A DNA stretch of 64,000 nt from Cryptomeria japonica (taxonomy: Eukaryota > Streptophyta > Pinopsida > Cupressales > Cupressaceae): the NCBI RefSeq assembly GCF_030272615.1, contig NC_081411.1:44839517-44903516 (forward strand), written 5' to 3'. The notes beneath the pieces were generated by a model. It was not told where the DNA came from. It saw only the letters and a list, made by a program, of their open reading frames with translations, and did not search any database. Shown here piece after piece: positions 12,392-22,583 of the stretch; position 1 is the first letter of the stretch, and the number at the start of each line of letters is the position of its first letter. The position numbers were made by a program, and so were the translations under genes.

Positions 12392-12549
12392 GAGGTTCCA
12401 TCCAAACCATATATAGACTCGACAGTTGGCCAGGTTTCCAACTATCACCAACTTCCAACTACCCGACGGGAACCTCTCGGCAACTCAACATAAACATAAA
12501 CACAATTATATCTATCATCCCTACTAACATGTGTTATTGACCCCTAACA
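12392..12549 (-). repeat. G1 5' LTR, outer portion with TATA-like site
   Basis: Read on the minus strand this starts TGTTAGGGGTCAATAACACA at 12549, a normal LTR start. It carries CTATATATGG at about 12408-12417, a possible TATA box. It is cut by C1 and continues at 5027-4851. At 12550 a copia integrase reading begins abruptly, which marks the G1 insertion point. Confidence 0.65.
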
Positions 12550-13759
12550 AGATCGAATTTAGCTATTGTTTCCTTGGTTATATGAGAGAAGGCTTCACAT
12601 CCAAACACATGAAGATGCGAGAGAGAAATCCTCTTCCCTTGCCATTCCTCTTCTAGAATACCAAAGTCTAATTTAGATGAGGGACTTCAATTGATCAGGT
12701 ATACTGTTGTGTTGCAAGATTCTGCCCAAAAACAATTACCTAGACCTACATTTGATAACATACATCTTGCCTTTTCAAGGATTGTCCTGTTCATCTTCTC
12801 GATTGCACCATTTTCTTGAGGAGTGAAAGGAACAACCTGAATCCTTTGAATCTCATTATCATCTCAAAAACCATCAAATTCTTGTGAACAAAATTCTCCA
12901 CCATTATCTGTTTGTATACACTTGATCTTATGCCCAATATGATTTTCAACTAAAGCCTTAAAAATTTTAAATTTTGAAAAAACTTCAAATTTCCTAGAGA
13001 GCATGTAAATCCATACTTTTCTTGTACAATCGTCAAGAAAGGTGACAAAATAGTTAGCTCCTCCAATGGAGGTTACCTTGGTAGGCCCAAAAACATCCAA
13101 ATATACAATCTCTAGCGGTTTTGTCTTCGTATCATGCCCACCTTTCAAAAACTGACTTGCTTTTGTTTGCCATAAAGACAATGTTCACAAAAGGCTAAAT
13201 CTACAAGTTTGAGACCTAGAAGCTAATTCCTTGTGTGCATAACATGGAGCCCTTTCTTGCTAATATGCCCAAGCCTTTGATGCCAAAGATCCTCTTTGTT
13301 GTCTTCAACCACCATTGTAGCTCCCACTTCACCATGAGGCCTAAATATATAGAGACTACCCAATTTATTGCCATTTGAAATCAACATGGTACCACGAGTT
13401 ACCTTCCAAATATCCAAAAGAAAATTCACATTAAGACCTTGATTGAAGAGCTGCCCAATGGATATCAAGTTTCGTTTCAATTGTGGGAGATGGCGAACAT
13501 GTTTGAGAAGCCATGTTTTACCACCTTCTAATGGTAGCAACACATCACCCTTGCCTGTAATTTCGCAAGCTTTGTTATCTCCTAAGAAAACATTTCCAAA
13601 GTGACCTTCTTTGTAGTTAATGAACACTTCAAGGCATGAGGTAGCATGATGGGAGGCACCAAAATCAAGTACCCATGAATCCAGAGTAGTGTCAGTTGTT
13701 GAAAGGATAAGTACACTATCATCCTTGTCGTACAGAATATTTGCTTCGATGTTCTGCAC
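12550..13759 (-). pseudogene. C2 protease and integrase remnant
   Basis: 13759-13223 (minus) reads as copia protease and GAG-pre-integrase. SWVLDFGASHHAT is the protease core (DFGAS for DSGAS, a change next to the active aspartate), and LWHQRLGHISKKGL is the zinc region. 13181-12864, in another frame, is the integrase core: IVYLDVFGPTKV, FLDDCTRKVWIY and IQTDNGGEFCSQEF supply the first two acidic residues. 12863-12550 continues with MNRTILEKARCML, NCFWAESCNTTVYL and LHVFGCEAFSH, then ends at the G1 junction. Frame changes and stops make it inactive. Confidence 0.82.
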
Positions 13760-13769
13760 CTTCTCTTGT

Positions 13770-14529
13770 GCCCTTTTGTAGTTTCTACAATCCTTCTTTA
13801 CATGACTAGATTTGCCACAAAACCAACAATCACCGTTTCTGTTTCTAGATTTCGATCTCCTTGCTGGTTTTGATCACCTATGATAATTAATTATGCCTAT
13901 ATTATGGCTCCTACCTCTATTTTCGGTGCTTACCATCGTTAAGGCTTCACCGGATGAAGGTTCTTCATTTGTCTTCTCAAATCCTCACTGAGAAGAGTAG
14001 CTGCTACATCATTAAAAACTAACTTATTTTTACTAGATATCAATGTGCTAACGGTTGTTACAACCCCATCCTAGCCACTTGGTAAAGAGAATAATAAAAG
14101 GACAACCTTTCTTTCATCGTCTTGTGTCATCCCCACCGAAGTTACTTGATTGATCAATGTATTAAATTCATTTATGTGATTTTCCATCACGCAACCTTCC
14201 TTCATCTTAATCTTGTACAATCACTTCATGATAAACACTTTATTTGCAGCCGACGCCATTTCATACATGGTTATTAATTTATCCCATACATCTTTCATTG
14301 TTGCTTCACCCATGACATTGAAGAGAACATTGTTGGACATCGAGAGAAAAATTGTCACTCTTGCCTTCTTGTCTAATTTTTCCCATTCTTCATCAGCCAT
14401 CATAGTTGGCTTCTTTGCTTTCCCTTCAAGTGCAAGTGAAAGGTCTTGCTTTATCAGCAAGGACTCCATCTGCACCTTCCATAACTCAAAGTTCTGACCT
14501 GATAACTTCTCTATCTTCACTTCTTTCAT
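13770..14529 (-). pseudogene. C2 gag with CCHC knuckle
   Basis: ATG at 14529 opens a 102-codon frame that reads KIEKLSGQNFELWKVQMESL and TMKDVWDKLITMYE, a typical copia gag start. The frame is lost near 14220. At about 13831-13790 a complete knuckle, CWFCGKSSHVKKDC, stands before the protease. The middle of gag is degraded. Confidence 0.78.
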
Positions 14530-14575
14530 GATTCCAGAACTTTAACCACCAAAATCTTAACATTGATCTAACTTC

Positions 14576-14587
14576 GCTCTGATACCA
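14576..14587 (-). other. C2 primer binding site, initiator tRNA-Met
   Basis: On the minus strand this is TGGTATCAGAGC, placed two bases after the LTR end. It fixes both the orientation of C2 and the inner LTR boundary. Confidence 0.9.
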
Positions 14588-14589
14588 AT

Positions 14590-14887
14590 TGTTAGGATAT
14601 TAAAGCGAATTATAAGAGCAGAAGTTAAACAAAGAATTGATAGACAGGGACAAAAGAAACACACAATTTATCGTGGTTTGACAGATTACCTACATCCACA
14701 CTCAAAGTAGGGGAATCAATTATATTGATGACCAATTCTGGTTTACATACACAGCTGCAAGCAACTTCCAAAATACACACTGAAAAAAGATATTCAACCA
14801 GCTCTTTAGAGATCTTTACATCAGAAATTGAAAGGCCAAAAGATTTGACGGCAAAGAGAAGGAGTCCGTTAGACTTCACGTCCAACA
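14590..14887 (-). repeat. C2 5' LTR
   Basis: A 298-base block that, on the minus strand, begins TGTTGGACG and ends CCTAACA just before the primer site. On the outer side the sequence changes at once to COMT exon 1 homology. The partner LTR is outside the window. Confidence 0.85.
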
Positions 14888-15025
14888 CTTTTCAACTATT
14901 TTGACGAGATGATCAAGCAAAGCTTTGTCTCGGCCGTCCCCTGCTTGACCTGTTGCAACGAGCTCTTTCATGTTCATCATTGCTTTCAGGAAGGAAAATG
15001 TCATGGACAGAGCTATGAGAGCCAT
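14888..15025 (-). pseudogene. COMT pseudogene copy A, exon 1 fragment
   Basis: The minus strand starting at ATG 15025 encodes 46 codons without a stop. They match the first 46 codons of the intact gene at 18538: MALIALSMTFSFLKAMMN against MALAALSTAFSFLKAAMN, then ATGQAGDGR in both. The match ends exactly at the C2 LTR, so C2 inserted in this exon. The rest of the copy, if it survives, lies beyond the nested elements, before base 1. Sequence upstream of the ATG is also homologous to the upstream region of the intact gene. Confidence 0.9.
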
Positions 15026-15224
15026 GTTGGATTGTAGTGAAGATATCAGTGTTCGGATCCTTGCTTTGGATTTATGTGATCAACCATGACCTGCATCTCC
15101 CTTATCAATGACCCTTCAAGATAGGGTTAGGCAAGCCGTCATTGTCAACTTTTTCATGAAACCATGTGTCGACTTTTTTATGACACGATGATTATCATTT
15201 GAAAATAAAAAATCATTAAAGCCC

Positions 15225-16128
15225 TTGTGCATTTCCCATGCGTCTTGTGTCACACCAAGGTAATGTTTCATGTAACAGTCCCTTCATGTCCATCCAATTG
15301 TTTTTGTATTTATAGGTTTCTCTCCAAATGAATGGTTGTAAATTAGTCTACGAGGGATATTTCATAGTATTGTTATTGATTAGAAAATTTTAAAATGATA
15401 TTTTGCTTGAAGGGTCTTTATAAGAACATGTTAAAAAACTGGGTCATTAAGGTTTTGATTTCACATGGGATTCACCATTTTTTTTAATGAAATTAGTTTT
15501 TTTTTCTCTTTTTCATTTTATTAAATCTATTCATGCTAAAGCCCTCATTAAACATTACTCTTAATTTGTTTTCTCTTCTTTATTAATCTTTTCATCTTGG
15601 ACTAGAGATTTCATTGTCTTTTATGTGAAAGTTATGCTTGTTCTTATTTCAATGGATTTTGTTAGATTATCTTTCTATGAACTAAATTTTTTTGACACAA
15701 ATAAGAGTCTCTGTAGGTTATATTATGTGTGTCAAACCAAACATGTTTTTCTTGAGTTGACTCTAGAAGAGGGTTTGCTCAGAAGTGGATATCTTCAAAG
15801 ATTTCATGGAAATAGTTTTTATTCAAATAAATCAAATGAGATATATCCGATGTGTCCTCTATTCAAAGTTGGTCAATTTTTTTTTATAAATGTCAATATT
15901 CTAAGCATAAAATCTAGGATTCCACTCTAGTGTTTCTCGATTCTAAGGACAACACTCAACCAACTTTTAGATCCCTACCTATGAAAAAGAAGGGTGATCT
16001 ACATTATTGAGTGTCAAAGCCAAGAATCCTAAATGTAATGGTCCCTTAGCCAAACCATCATTAGGATCTTCAACCCAATCATTGAAGTCTAAAAGTAGAA
16101 TTTCAATTGTTCCAAACATGACCCCACA
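15225..16128. repeat. Duplicated upstream flank of COMT copy A
   Basis: The segment 15225-15285 (GTCTTGTGTCACACCAAG) resembles 18707-18755 upstream of the intact COMT gene. The segment 15370-16128 resembles 32300-34157 upstream of COMT copy C, apart from a 1.1 kb insertion in the latter. Shared words include TTGGACTAGAGATTTCATTG and GTGTCCTCTATT. The block has no convincing gene of its own. Small open frames in both copies (15625 and 33692) are not conserved as protein. It shows that a segment larger than the gene was duplicated. Confidence 0.8.
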
Positions 16129-17579
16129 ATGAAGCTAAATTGATGGCTTTCTACATTGGTTGTAAAATAAATATGATTAATTATGACATGATTATCACAT
16201 AATAGATTATGCTAATGTAAGATTTCAAAATAGAGATTAAAAAAAATTGACATGTGGATCCCATTTAATGTAGGTACCTATGCATCCATGTAGGTGCATG
16301 GCGTCATTTGGAGGTGTGTTGACATGCATTTGCATATATAAGTATGGATGCATTTAAGTATTTTACAATAAAATATAATTATAAATTTTAAAAAGATCAC
16401 ATCACATGAAATAGGATGAAAGGGGAGACATATTCAATAGTCCACTTAAGAATACTGTAGTTCAAATGTCGAATAATCCCTATCTAATTTACACGTTATC
16501 AATGTAAAAAAGTGGTAAACATTTATCTTAAATTTATTGATCAAAATTAACTTATGACTATTGTTGAATTGAACAATATTTAAATATAACCCTCACTCCA
16601 TCTTTAAATAATCAATTTATCTAAATTCCCTTATACTTATATTTTAACAACTAACAAATCTCCAAGATAATCATAAAGTGGTGAATAGTCTATTTCTTCA
16701 ATAATGTGCTATAGTATGTTTCTTCTTTTAAATTAGTAGAGCTTTTTCTTTTATAAGAAGTATTAATGTCTAACTTTATAAAGAGGTCCTCAACATACTA
16801 AAGTACAATTATTTTTGTTGAAACAGTTAGTCATTTTAAACTAAAAGGCAGTTTTTTTTAAATTGGTATTGTAAGCGAAGCGTATCAGTAGCTATTATAG
16901 CTAACTTTGTGTACCCACAGATCCTAAATGGTTGATCGGATTTCAACAAAAAAAAATTGTTGTCTTTGTATGTGACTTAACTACTTATGGAGATTGTTTT
17001 ATCTTTTTGGTTGTAATGAGACACAATTATAGTTATTGTTCTGGCTTCTAGGTAGTAATGATGCACGCTATGGGATCCATTCGCACACGTAATCAAAAGT
17101 ACACATTTCAAAGTGCTCCCTAATACCTACTTAAAGATGCCCCAATAATCATGTACTTAAATTGCGAATACTTGTGTAAAAGTGAACCTATAGTTGTGCA
17201 TAAATTTCCTAGTAGTAATGCATAAATAAGTCAATTATGAAGCTAAAAAGTGATGGGCTATTAGTACATGTGAAATTTATTAATGAGATTTTAATTGTTA
17301 TTTTTTGTAATTTATTTAAAGTTAGTAATCAAAGAATTGAACTCACAAATAGTACAAGGTTATTAGAACGTGCACTGCTGCTAGTGTTCTTCCCTGAAAA
17401 ATTTGAACTAAATTACCTATAACATAAACTTTGCTTTCACATTACACCAACCACCAAAGTTGCACTTCATGTTTGATTTTACGATGGCAAGTCCCTTTCC
17501 ATTGCCAGCCTTAAAAAGTAGGTCGCACTTCATGTTTGTTAAGGACAAACACAATACATAAAGTGTGGACCGTAATGAA
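16129..17579. other. Noncoding spacer downstream of COMT
   Basis: About 1.45 kb of AT-rich sequence with no coding signal on either strand and no repeat that I could pair. It must hold the 3' end of the COMT transcript (minus strand, below 17580), but no clear polyadenylation signal stands out. Confidence 0.6.
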
Positions 17580-18538
17580 TTATTTACTAAAACTTGGTAG
17601 ATTAAAGGTAGAAACAGTGACGCTGTCTGGGAACCACCATAGGTACTCAGCATTGCTTTTGAATTCAGACGTCTCAAGTTCTTCTGGATGCGTTTTCACA
17701 TATTTCCTGAAGTCGGCGGGTCCCATGATAGCCCCCATATTGTCTGCACATACTCCGCTGCCATTGCCCAGCATAGAATTTTCCTTCAAGATAAGATAGT
17801 CTGGCATATAGCGGTCTTTCCAGTGGTCAATGAAAACGAAATCAAAATGACGGGAATTCATCTCCTCCAGAAATTTCTTGGCTAGTTCAAAACGCTCGTT
17901 GAACTTCCCTTCCACCACAACCACTTTGGATGATAGCCCTGTCAAACAGAGACAATTCAAATATCAGATTCAATGTGATTTAGTATTCGATGTTCAGATA
18001 ATTTCCATGATCTATCATCAGAGTTAAATAGGAAACAGAAAAATCTATAAAATTAAACAAAAATCAATCCTATTATGATGAACTTTTAAAACTTCATGCA
18101 TTTATATGCACAATTATGTAAATTAAATGTAGCACCTGCGTGCTCTATGATTTGCCTGGCGATCTTGCAGTTATCTGGGTTCATCTCGAGTGTGAGAAGC
18201 TTACTGCCCTCCTTGTGCAACTGCGAAGCAATCCTCACAGCGGAATACCCGCAGAATGTCCCGAGCTCAAGAACTATCCTTGGACTATATTTCTCAAGGG
18301 CCTTATCTAAAATGGGCCCCTTGTCGTCACCAATGTTCATGAACCAGCTAGAGGTCTTTGCATAAGCGTCCATTACATTTAAGACGGAAAGGGGATTGCC
18401 CTTTTCAGCTGTTGTGAGGACATGGTCGAGCAGAGCTTTCTCTCGCCCGTCCCCTGCTTGACCCGTCGCAAGGAGCTCCTTCTTGTTCATCGCTGCTTTC
18501 AGGAACGAGAAGGCCGTGGACAGAGCTGCGAGAGCCAT
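17580..18538 (-). CDS. Catechol O-methyltransferase-like protein, two exons
   Basis: Exon 1 is 18538-18136 and exon 2 is 17938-17580. The 197-base intron has GT at 18135 and AG at 17939 and leaves one frame of 253 codons. The protein resembles animal-type catechol O-methyltransferase (S-COMT, about 220 residues) and not the plant caffeoyl-CoA enzyme. SAM-binding motif I is LELGTFCGYSAVRIA (residues 90-104), with E119 in LLTLEMNP for the ribose. The magnesium ligands fit D172 (FIDHWKDRY) and D200-N201 (CADNM). The catalytic lysine is K175, and E232 in AEYLWW takes the place of human E199. It would transfer a methyl group from SAM to a hydroxyl of a catechol-like phenol. The natural substrate is unknown. 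The first 27 residues are a weakly hydrophobic extension. The ATG is supported by the homologous start in copy A. No defect is seen. Confidence 0.9.
17939..18135 (-). other. Intron of the COMT-like gene
   Basis: The minus strand reads CACGCAG then GTGCTACATT at the donor, and TTTGACAG then GGCTATC at the acceptor. Splicing joins codons EHA and GLSSK without a frame change. The intron is AT-rich, as usual in plants. Pseudogene copy C has lost this interval within a larger deletion. Confidence 0.9.
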
Positions 18539-18581
18539 GTTGAACTGTAATCAAGATATTAGTGTTGCGACACCTGAATAA

Positions 18582-18595
18582 GATGTATATTTATT
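18582..18595 (-). promoter_or_regulatory. Possible TATA box of the COMT-like gene
   Basis: On the minus strand AATAAATATACATC lies 44-57 bases before the ATG at 18538. It is AT-rich in a spacer that is itself AT-rich, so this is a candidate only. It would imply a very short 5' leader. Confidence 0.3.
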
Positions 18596-18859
18596 GCAAT
18601 AAATCACGGTGTTTTTCTGGTCAAACACGGTTGTGGAAAGAATTACAAAAGCCAGGATTATACGACTCAATGATAAACACCTGCGAGAAAACTCATCAGT
18701 CATTTTGCATTTAGACGCATCTTATGTCACGCCAAGACAATGTTTGGTGTACCCCCTCTATCTAGAACATTCGATGCATGAACGTAATTAAACTCCTAGG
18801 TGCAATAGTCAAGCCAATAGGTAATTAAAGGTTAGAATGTAAATATATTTTAATATTAT

Positions 18860-19303
18860 ATAACTGATTATATAATAATTTAAATTTATACATGTTTTGA
18901 TAATTAGTTTTTATCGATACTATTTGTAAATAAGAGTTATAGATGAAAGCTCGAAGTCAATTTTATTGATATTATGCATTACTAAAACATACTTGTTATT
19001 TGTTTTTTTCTTTTTGTAGTATAGATTGGAATGAATTGAAGTTACCTAGATTGTAAGAAACAAGCCTTCAATCAACAAAACATAACTGGTTATATAATAA
19101 TTTAAATCTATAGATGTTTTGATAATTAATTTTTATCGATATGTTTTTGTTAATAAAAGTTATTTATAAAATCTTGAAGTTAATTTTATTAGCATTATGC
19201 ATTATCAAAACATACTTGTTATTTGTTTTTTCTTTTTGTAGTATAGATTGGAATAAATTGAAGCTAGGTCTAGATTACAAGAAACAAGCCTTCAATCAAC
19301 AAA
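18860..19303. repeat. Two-copy tandem repeat, period 222 bases
   Basis: The block beginning ATAACTGATTATATAATAAT at 18860 is repeated from 19082 with substitutions and short indels. Both units end with CAAGCCTTCAATCAACAAAA. No protein is shared between the units. It lies upstream of the COMT-like gene. Confidence 0.85.
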
Positions 19304-19666
19304 ACATGATGGACAAAAAGCATACAAGAGTAGAAGCTACACAATATGACATAACTCAAAGTATTTGATGATATTTTCTACTTGTCTATTGTCAAGCTAG
19401 ATTTTGGAAAGAGAATATAACACAACAAAGAAATGATCTGGCCAAGTATAAATTCATATAAAAAATCATTGAAACCATGACAAGTGACTTACCTCAACTA
19501 TACAAATTGCGTTATATTGTCAGTCATGCCAATGAATTTTGATTTGTACAAATAATCATTATATCATATAATTAGATATAAAAGTTATTCAACAAGTTTT
19601 CAATTCTTGTTGAATTTCTCCATTCTATCTGGAATAATCAGATTCTTATGAAGAATCTAAATAGAC

Positions 19667-20955
19667 TGTAATGTCCCCGATTTTTGGATTTTGGCCTGGA
19701 GTTGTTTGTTATCTTCTCTTGTGTTGTGGTTGTGGAGCCAAGGATTGTCCACAGATTTGGCCTTAGGGAATGATATCTCCCTTCGATCTGCATAACTGAG
19801 GAGGTGAGAGATCCTCCGAAGGGTTGCCTTGAGAGTGAGAACCATTTAGTTCTTCATATTGAGCTAATTGAGGTTTTATATCAGATTGATGGAGTACGAT
19901 TCTTGTTAAAGACTATAGCTTTGGGGTGAATAAATGATGATACTTGGGTTTACACATTTGGTGAAGCTAGCCGAATTTCCTTGAAGTATTTGGGGGAGTG
20001 TTGTGTTATTTGTAGGTGATCAAATCTGAAGAGACATTGCATCAGACCCTCTTCCATCACGATTTTGCTCATAGTCCATTGGTAATGCATCATTTCATGG
20101 ATGTGAATACAACGATATCTTTTGTGGAGTGAGGCAATTCATTTGTAGACAATTTGGGGTTCATTTTGAGGAGTTTTCAAAGCTATATCAGACTCAGATA
20201 GAAAATTGTTGCAGGCAACCTCAACTTTTATTTTACTCATAAGTCTTCTAATTAGCATTGAAACTCAGTTTGTAGGATAGCGCCACACTTGCCAAAGAAG
20301 AGCGATTAATTTAGAATTAAGGACTTGCAGCCAGCCAATCATCAATATATGAGAGCTCAGTGCAACAATAGGGGCGATCCCTGGAGGAGGTCAATCTATC
20401 ACATTGGAGGCACCATTGACCTTGATATTGCTTGCTTCTTCAGATGCCTTATCCCAGGTTCATTTGCAAATAGATTTCTTTGTAGGTTTTCAGTTTGGTG
20501 TGTATTGGATTTGGAATGCCACTTGTCCTCAGAAGTCTGAAATGGTTAGATGATATCAGTCCATGTGTTTGACACTATCATTGTAATGTCCTATTGGGAT
20601 ATCATATGAAATAAGGTTGGAGTATTGGCTGCATCTTGTATAACTTTTTTCTGAGGATGTGTGGCAACTGTTTGTCATTATGCCAGTTAGTAGTTGTCCA
20701 TATTTGAGAGCAAAAATTGTTAGGTTACATATCTAGGTAGTTGTCTATGCATTTCATAGTTATCATACCTTTCGTTGCAAGTCATTTGTAGTTGTTCTTT
20801 CATGAGGAATTAGTGTTGGATGTTCTTCATAATAAACTAAAATTAATGAGACATTCATCATCATAACACACAAAACAACCAAAGTTGCATAGCACATGGA
20901 TTGAAAGACAGGTTTCCCTTGCATATTTAGTTAAAACACTACAAGGGACATTACA
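19667..20955. mobile_element. Solo LTR with perfect target-site duplication
   Basis: The block starts TGTAATGTCCC and ends GGGACATTACA, an 11-base perfect inverted repeat with the TG and CA ends of an LTR. It is flanked on both sides by the same five bases, TAGAC (19662-19666 and 20956-20960). It is 1289 bases long, has no coding domain, and has no second LTR nearby. This is what recombination between the two LTRs of one element leaves. A short non-autonomous element with these ends is the alternative. Confidence 0.85.
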
Positions 20956-21927
20956 TAGACACATTCCATTACATGAATAATATGATATAATTGGTTGTTA
21001 GTCCATGCAATGGATAGTGATCCTTTGTCTACAGTTGTCTCATGATATAGTTTGTATTGGTATAGGTAGCAATGAAAACTCATTTCATAATGTAAGTTGG
21101 CCTTCGAGTTTGACATGAAGGATATCAAGCTATTGCATTTTTTTCTTGTTCTTGATGTATGACAGGGGTTACATCTGACGTATTCCTCGTTCAAGGGAAG
21201 TAGACACCAAATATTCTAAAGATATCATACCTAAGCCTACTATTTTAATAGAATTTTTAATTTGTGGTGGCTTAATTTTTGAGTGCATACATTTTAACAA
21301 GGTGCTAGAAGTATTTATCATGAGATCATTGCTCAAGGCCAATTTGTGACATAGTGTACAAAAACTTTGACTAATGAAAGTATGTCTGTTATCAGCTTTA
21401 GATGTAACTTCTATTGTACTAAAAGATGGTGGACACATCAAATTCAATGGATTGATTTTATATTGATTTATTTCATTGGACCATATTCATGGTTGAATGT
21501 GGGGCTTTACTTTTGCCAGATATTGCCTTTCTATGAAATATATATTGTTTCCTCATAGAAGAAACATATGGATGTACCAAGGAGTATTATCAAGCATATT
21601 GTTGATCGAAGGGTCTTTAAGGTCAATAAATCTAATCCAACATCTTATAGTCTTGACTCTCTCTTTTGAACATGTGATTAGATGTTTTATGGATAAGTAG
21701 ATTTCAATGGGATAAAATTAGTAAATGATTTATCATTTATTATTTAGTTGCCTAAACAAGATATGTGGAGAACTGGTGTAAATTTGTAAGTGAAATAATC
21801 AATCATCCCTTGTTAATAATTTCTATAGTGTGCAATTTGTAGTTATATAAAGTTAAAAAAATGAATCTCTTATACAAATTTGTAAATGTGCTTCACCTAT
21901 GGCATCACTTTACAAAATTGAACCCTA
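20956..21927. other. Spacer, nothing recognised
   Basis: Moderately AT-rich sequence between the solo LTR and a short tandem repeat. Open frames here are short (under 95 codons) and show no motif that I recognise. Confidence 0.5.
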
Positions 21928-22119
21928 GTTTCACATTACGAAGGGAAATAATAAAGAATTAGAAACAAGTAGATCGTATTATCCATTCTAGATTTGACAA
22001 TCACAAAACTAAGCATAGCAAAAGTTTCACATGGTAGGGGACATAATAAAGAATTAAAAGCAAGTAGATTATATTATTCCTTCTAAATTTCACAATCACA
22101 AAATTGAGCATAAGAAAAA
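21928..22119. repeat. Two-copy tandem repeat, period 96 bases
   Basis: GTTTCACATTACGAAGGGAA at 21928 and GTTTCACATGGTAGGGGACA at 22024 begin two similar units that share AATAAAGAATTA, AAGTAGAT and TTTGACAATCACAAAA-like words. Confidence 0.85.
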
Positions 22120-22214
22120 TATTTAAGGGAGTATTTTACCAAATGAGTGAAACCAAATATCTAGGTATTAATTATGTTTATGTTAGATAATAATCAAGGG
22201 AACTTAAACATAAT

Positions 22215-22570
22215 TGTTAAAGTTGTAAAATACAACCTTGCATAACCTAGTGAACACCTGTATGCAAATATCCTATCACAACAATAGAAGATTCACAAAA
22301 CACACAGATTGCTTTGAAAACCCACAGCAAGAATATGCAATAATAATAATCATATTGGTTAAGGAATACAGAGGGGTCAATCTTACTAAAAGGAGATCAA
22401 ACCTAAAAAGGAAAACCCTAAAAGAAATTAATAATTAATAATAAATTAATTATTAATATTCCTAAGTCTAGCTTCCTAAATTTAGCTTAAGTAAAATAGA
22501 GAAAAGGTGACTTAATTATTAAATCAATATGAATTAATTAATCAAGTAAACTAATACCTTTACTCTAACA
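22215..22570 (-). repeat. LARD-like element, 3' LTR
   Basis: On the plus strand it begins TGTTAAAGTTG and ends ACTCTAACA. It contains an AT-rich inverted stretch around ATTAATAATTAATAATAAAT near 22429. It matches the other LTR with few differences. Confidence 0.88.
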
Positions 22571-22583
22571 CCCCCCCCCTCCT
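22571..22583 (-). other. LARD-like element, polypurine tract
   Basis: The minus strand has GGAGG followed by a run of G that meets the LTR start. This is a suitable plus-strand primer and fixes the orientation. Confidence 0.75.

Larger units (their letters stand above)
1..12549 (-). mobile_element. Ty3/gypsy element G1, partial, split by copia C1
   Basis: On the minus strand the order is 5' LTR, primer binding site, gag with zinc knuckles, protease-like region, reverse transcriptase and RNase H. Integrase and the 3' LTR would lie before base 1. The 5' LTR is interrupted by copia element C1 (5028-12391). G1 itself is inserted in copia C2, whose integrase reading resumes at 12550. The coding part has several stops and at least two frame changes, so it is an old, inactive copy. 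The tRNA-Asp-like primer site resembles that of Athila and related gypsy lineages, but I did not assign a lineage. Confidence 0.88.
12550..14887 (-). mobile_element. Ty1/copia element C2, 5' half, cut by G1
   Basis: Minus-strand order: 5' LTR (14887-14590), initiator-Met primer site, gag, zinc knuckle, protease, GAG-pre-integrase and integrase. The integrase stops at 12550, where G1 is inserted. Reverse transcriptase, RNase H and the 3' LTR would lie beyond G1, before base 1. C2 itself interrupts a COMT pseudogene whose exon 1 resumes at 14888. C2 is therefore older than G1, which is older than C1. Confidence 0.85.

Noticed and set aside
12392..12396. Flanks of C1 considered as proof of an exact target duplication.
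   Set aside because: AAGGT and GAGGT differ at one base, so they support but do not prove the boundaries. The LTR ends themselves are the stronger evidence.
15625..15930. Open frame of 101 codons in the copy A flank, with a similar short frame at 33692.
   Set aside because: The DNA is homologous between the two flanks but the protein is not kept: frames break at different points with indels that are not multiples of three.
17580..18538. Annotation of the methyltransferase as caffeoyl-CoA O-methyltransferase.
   Set aside because: The motifs (ELGTFCGYSA, DHWKDRY, CADN) match catechol O-methyltransferase. The caffeoyl-CoA family has a different motif I and a different metal-binding pattern.
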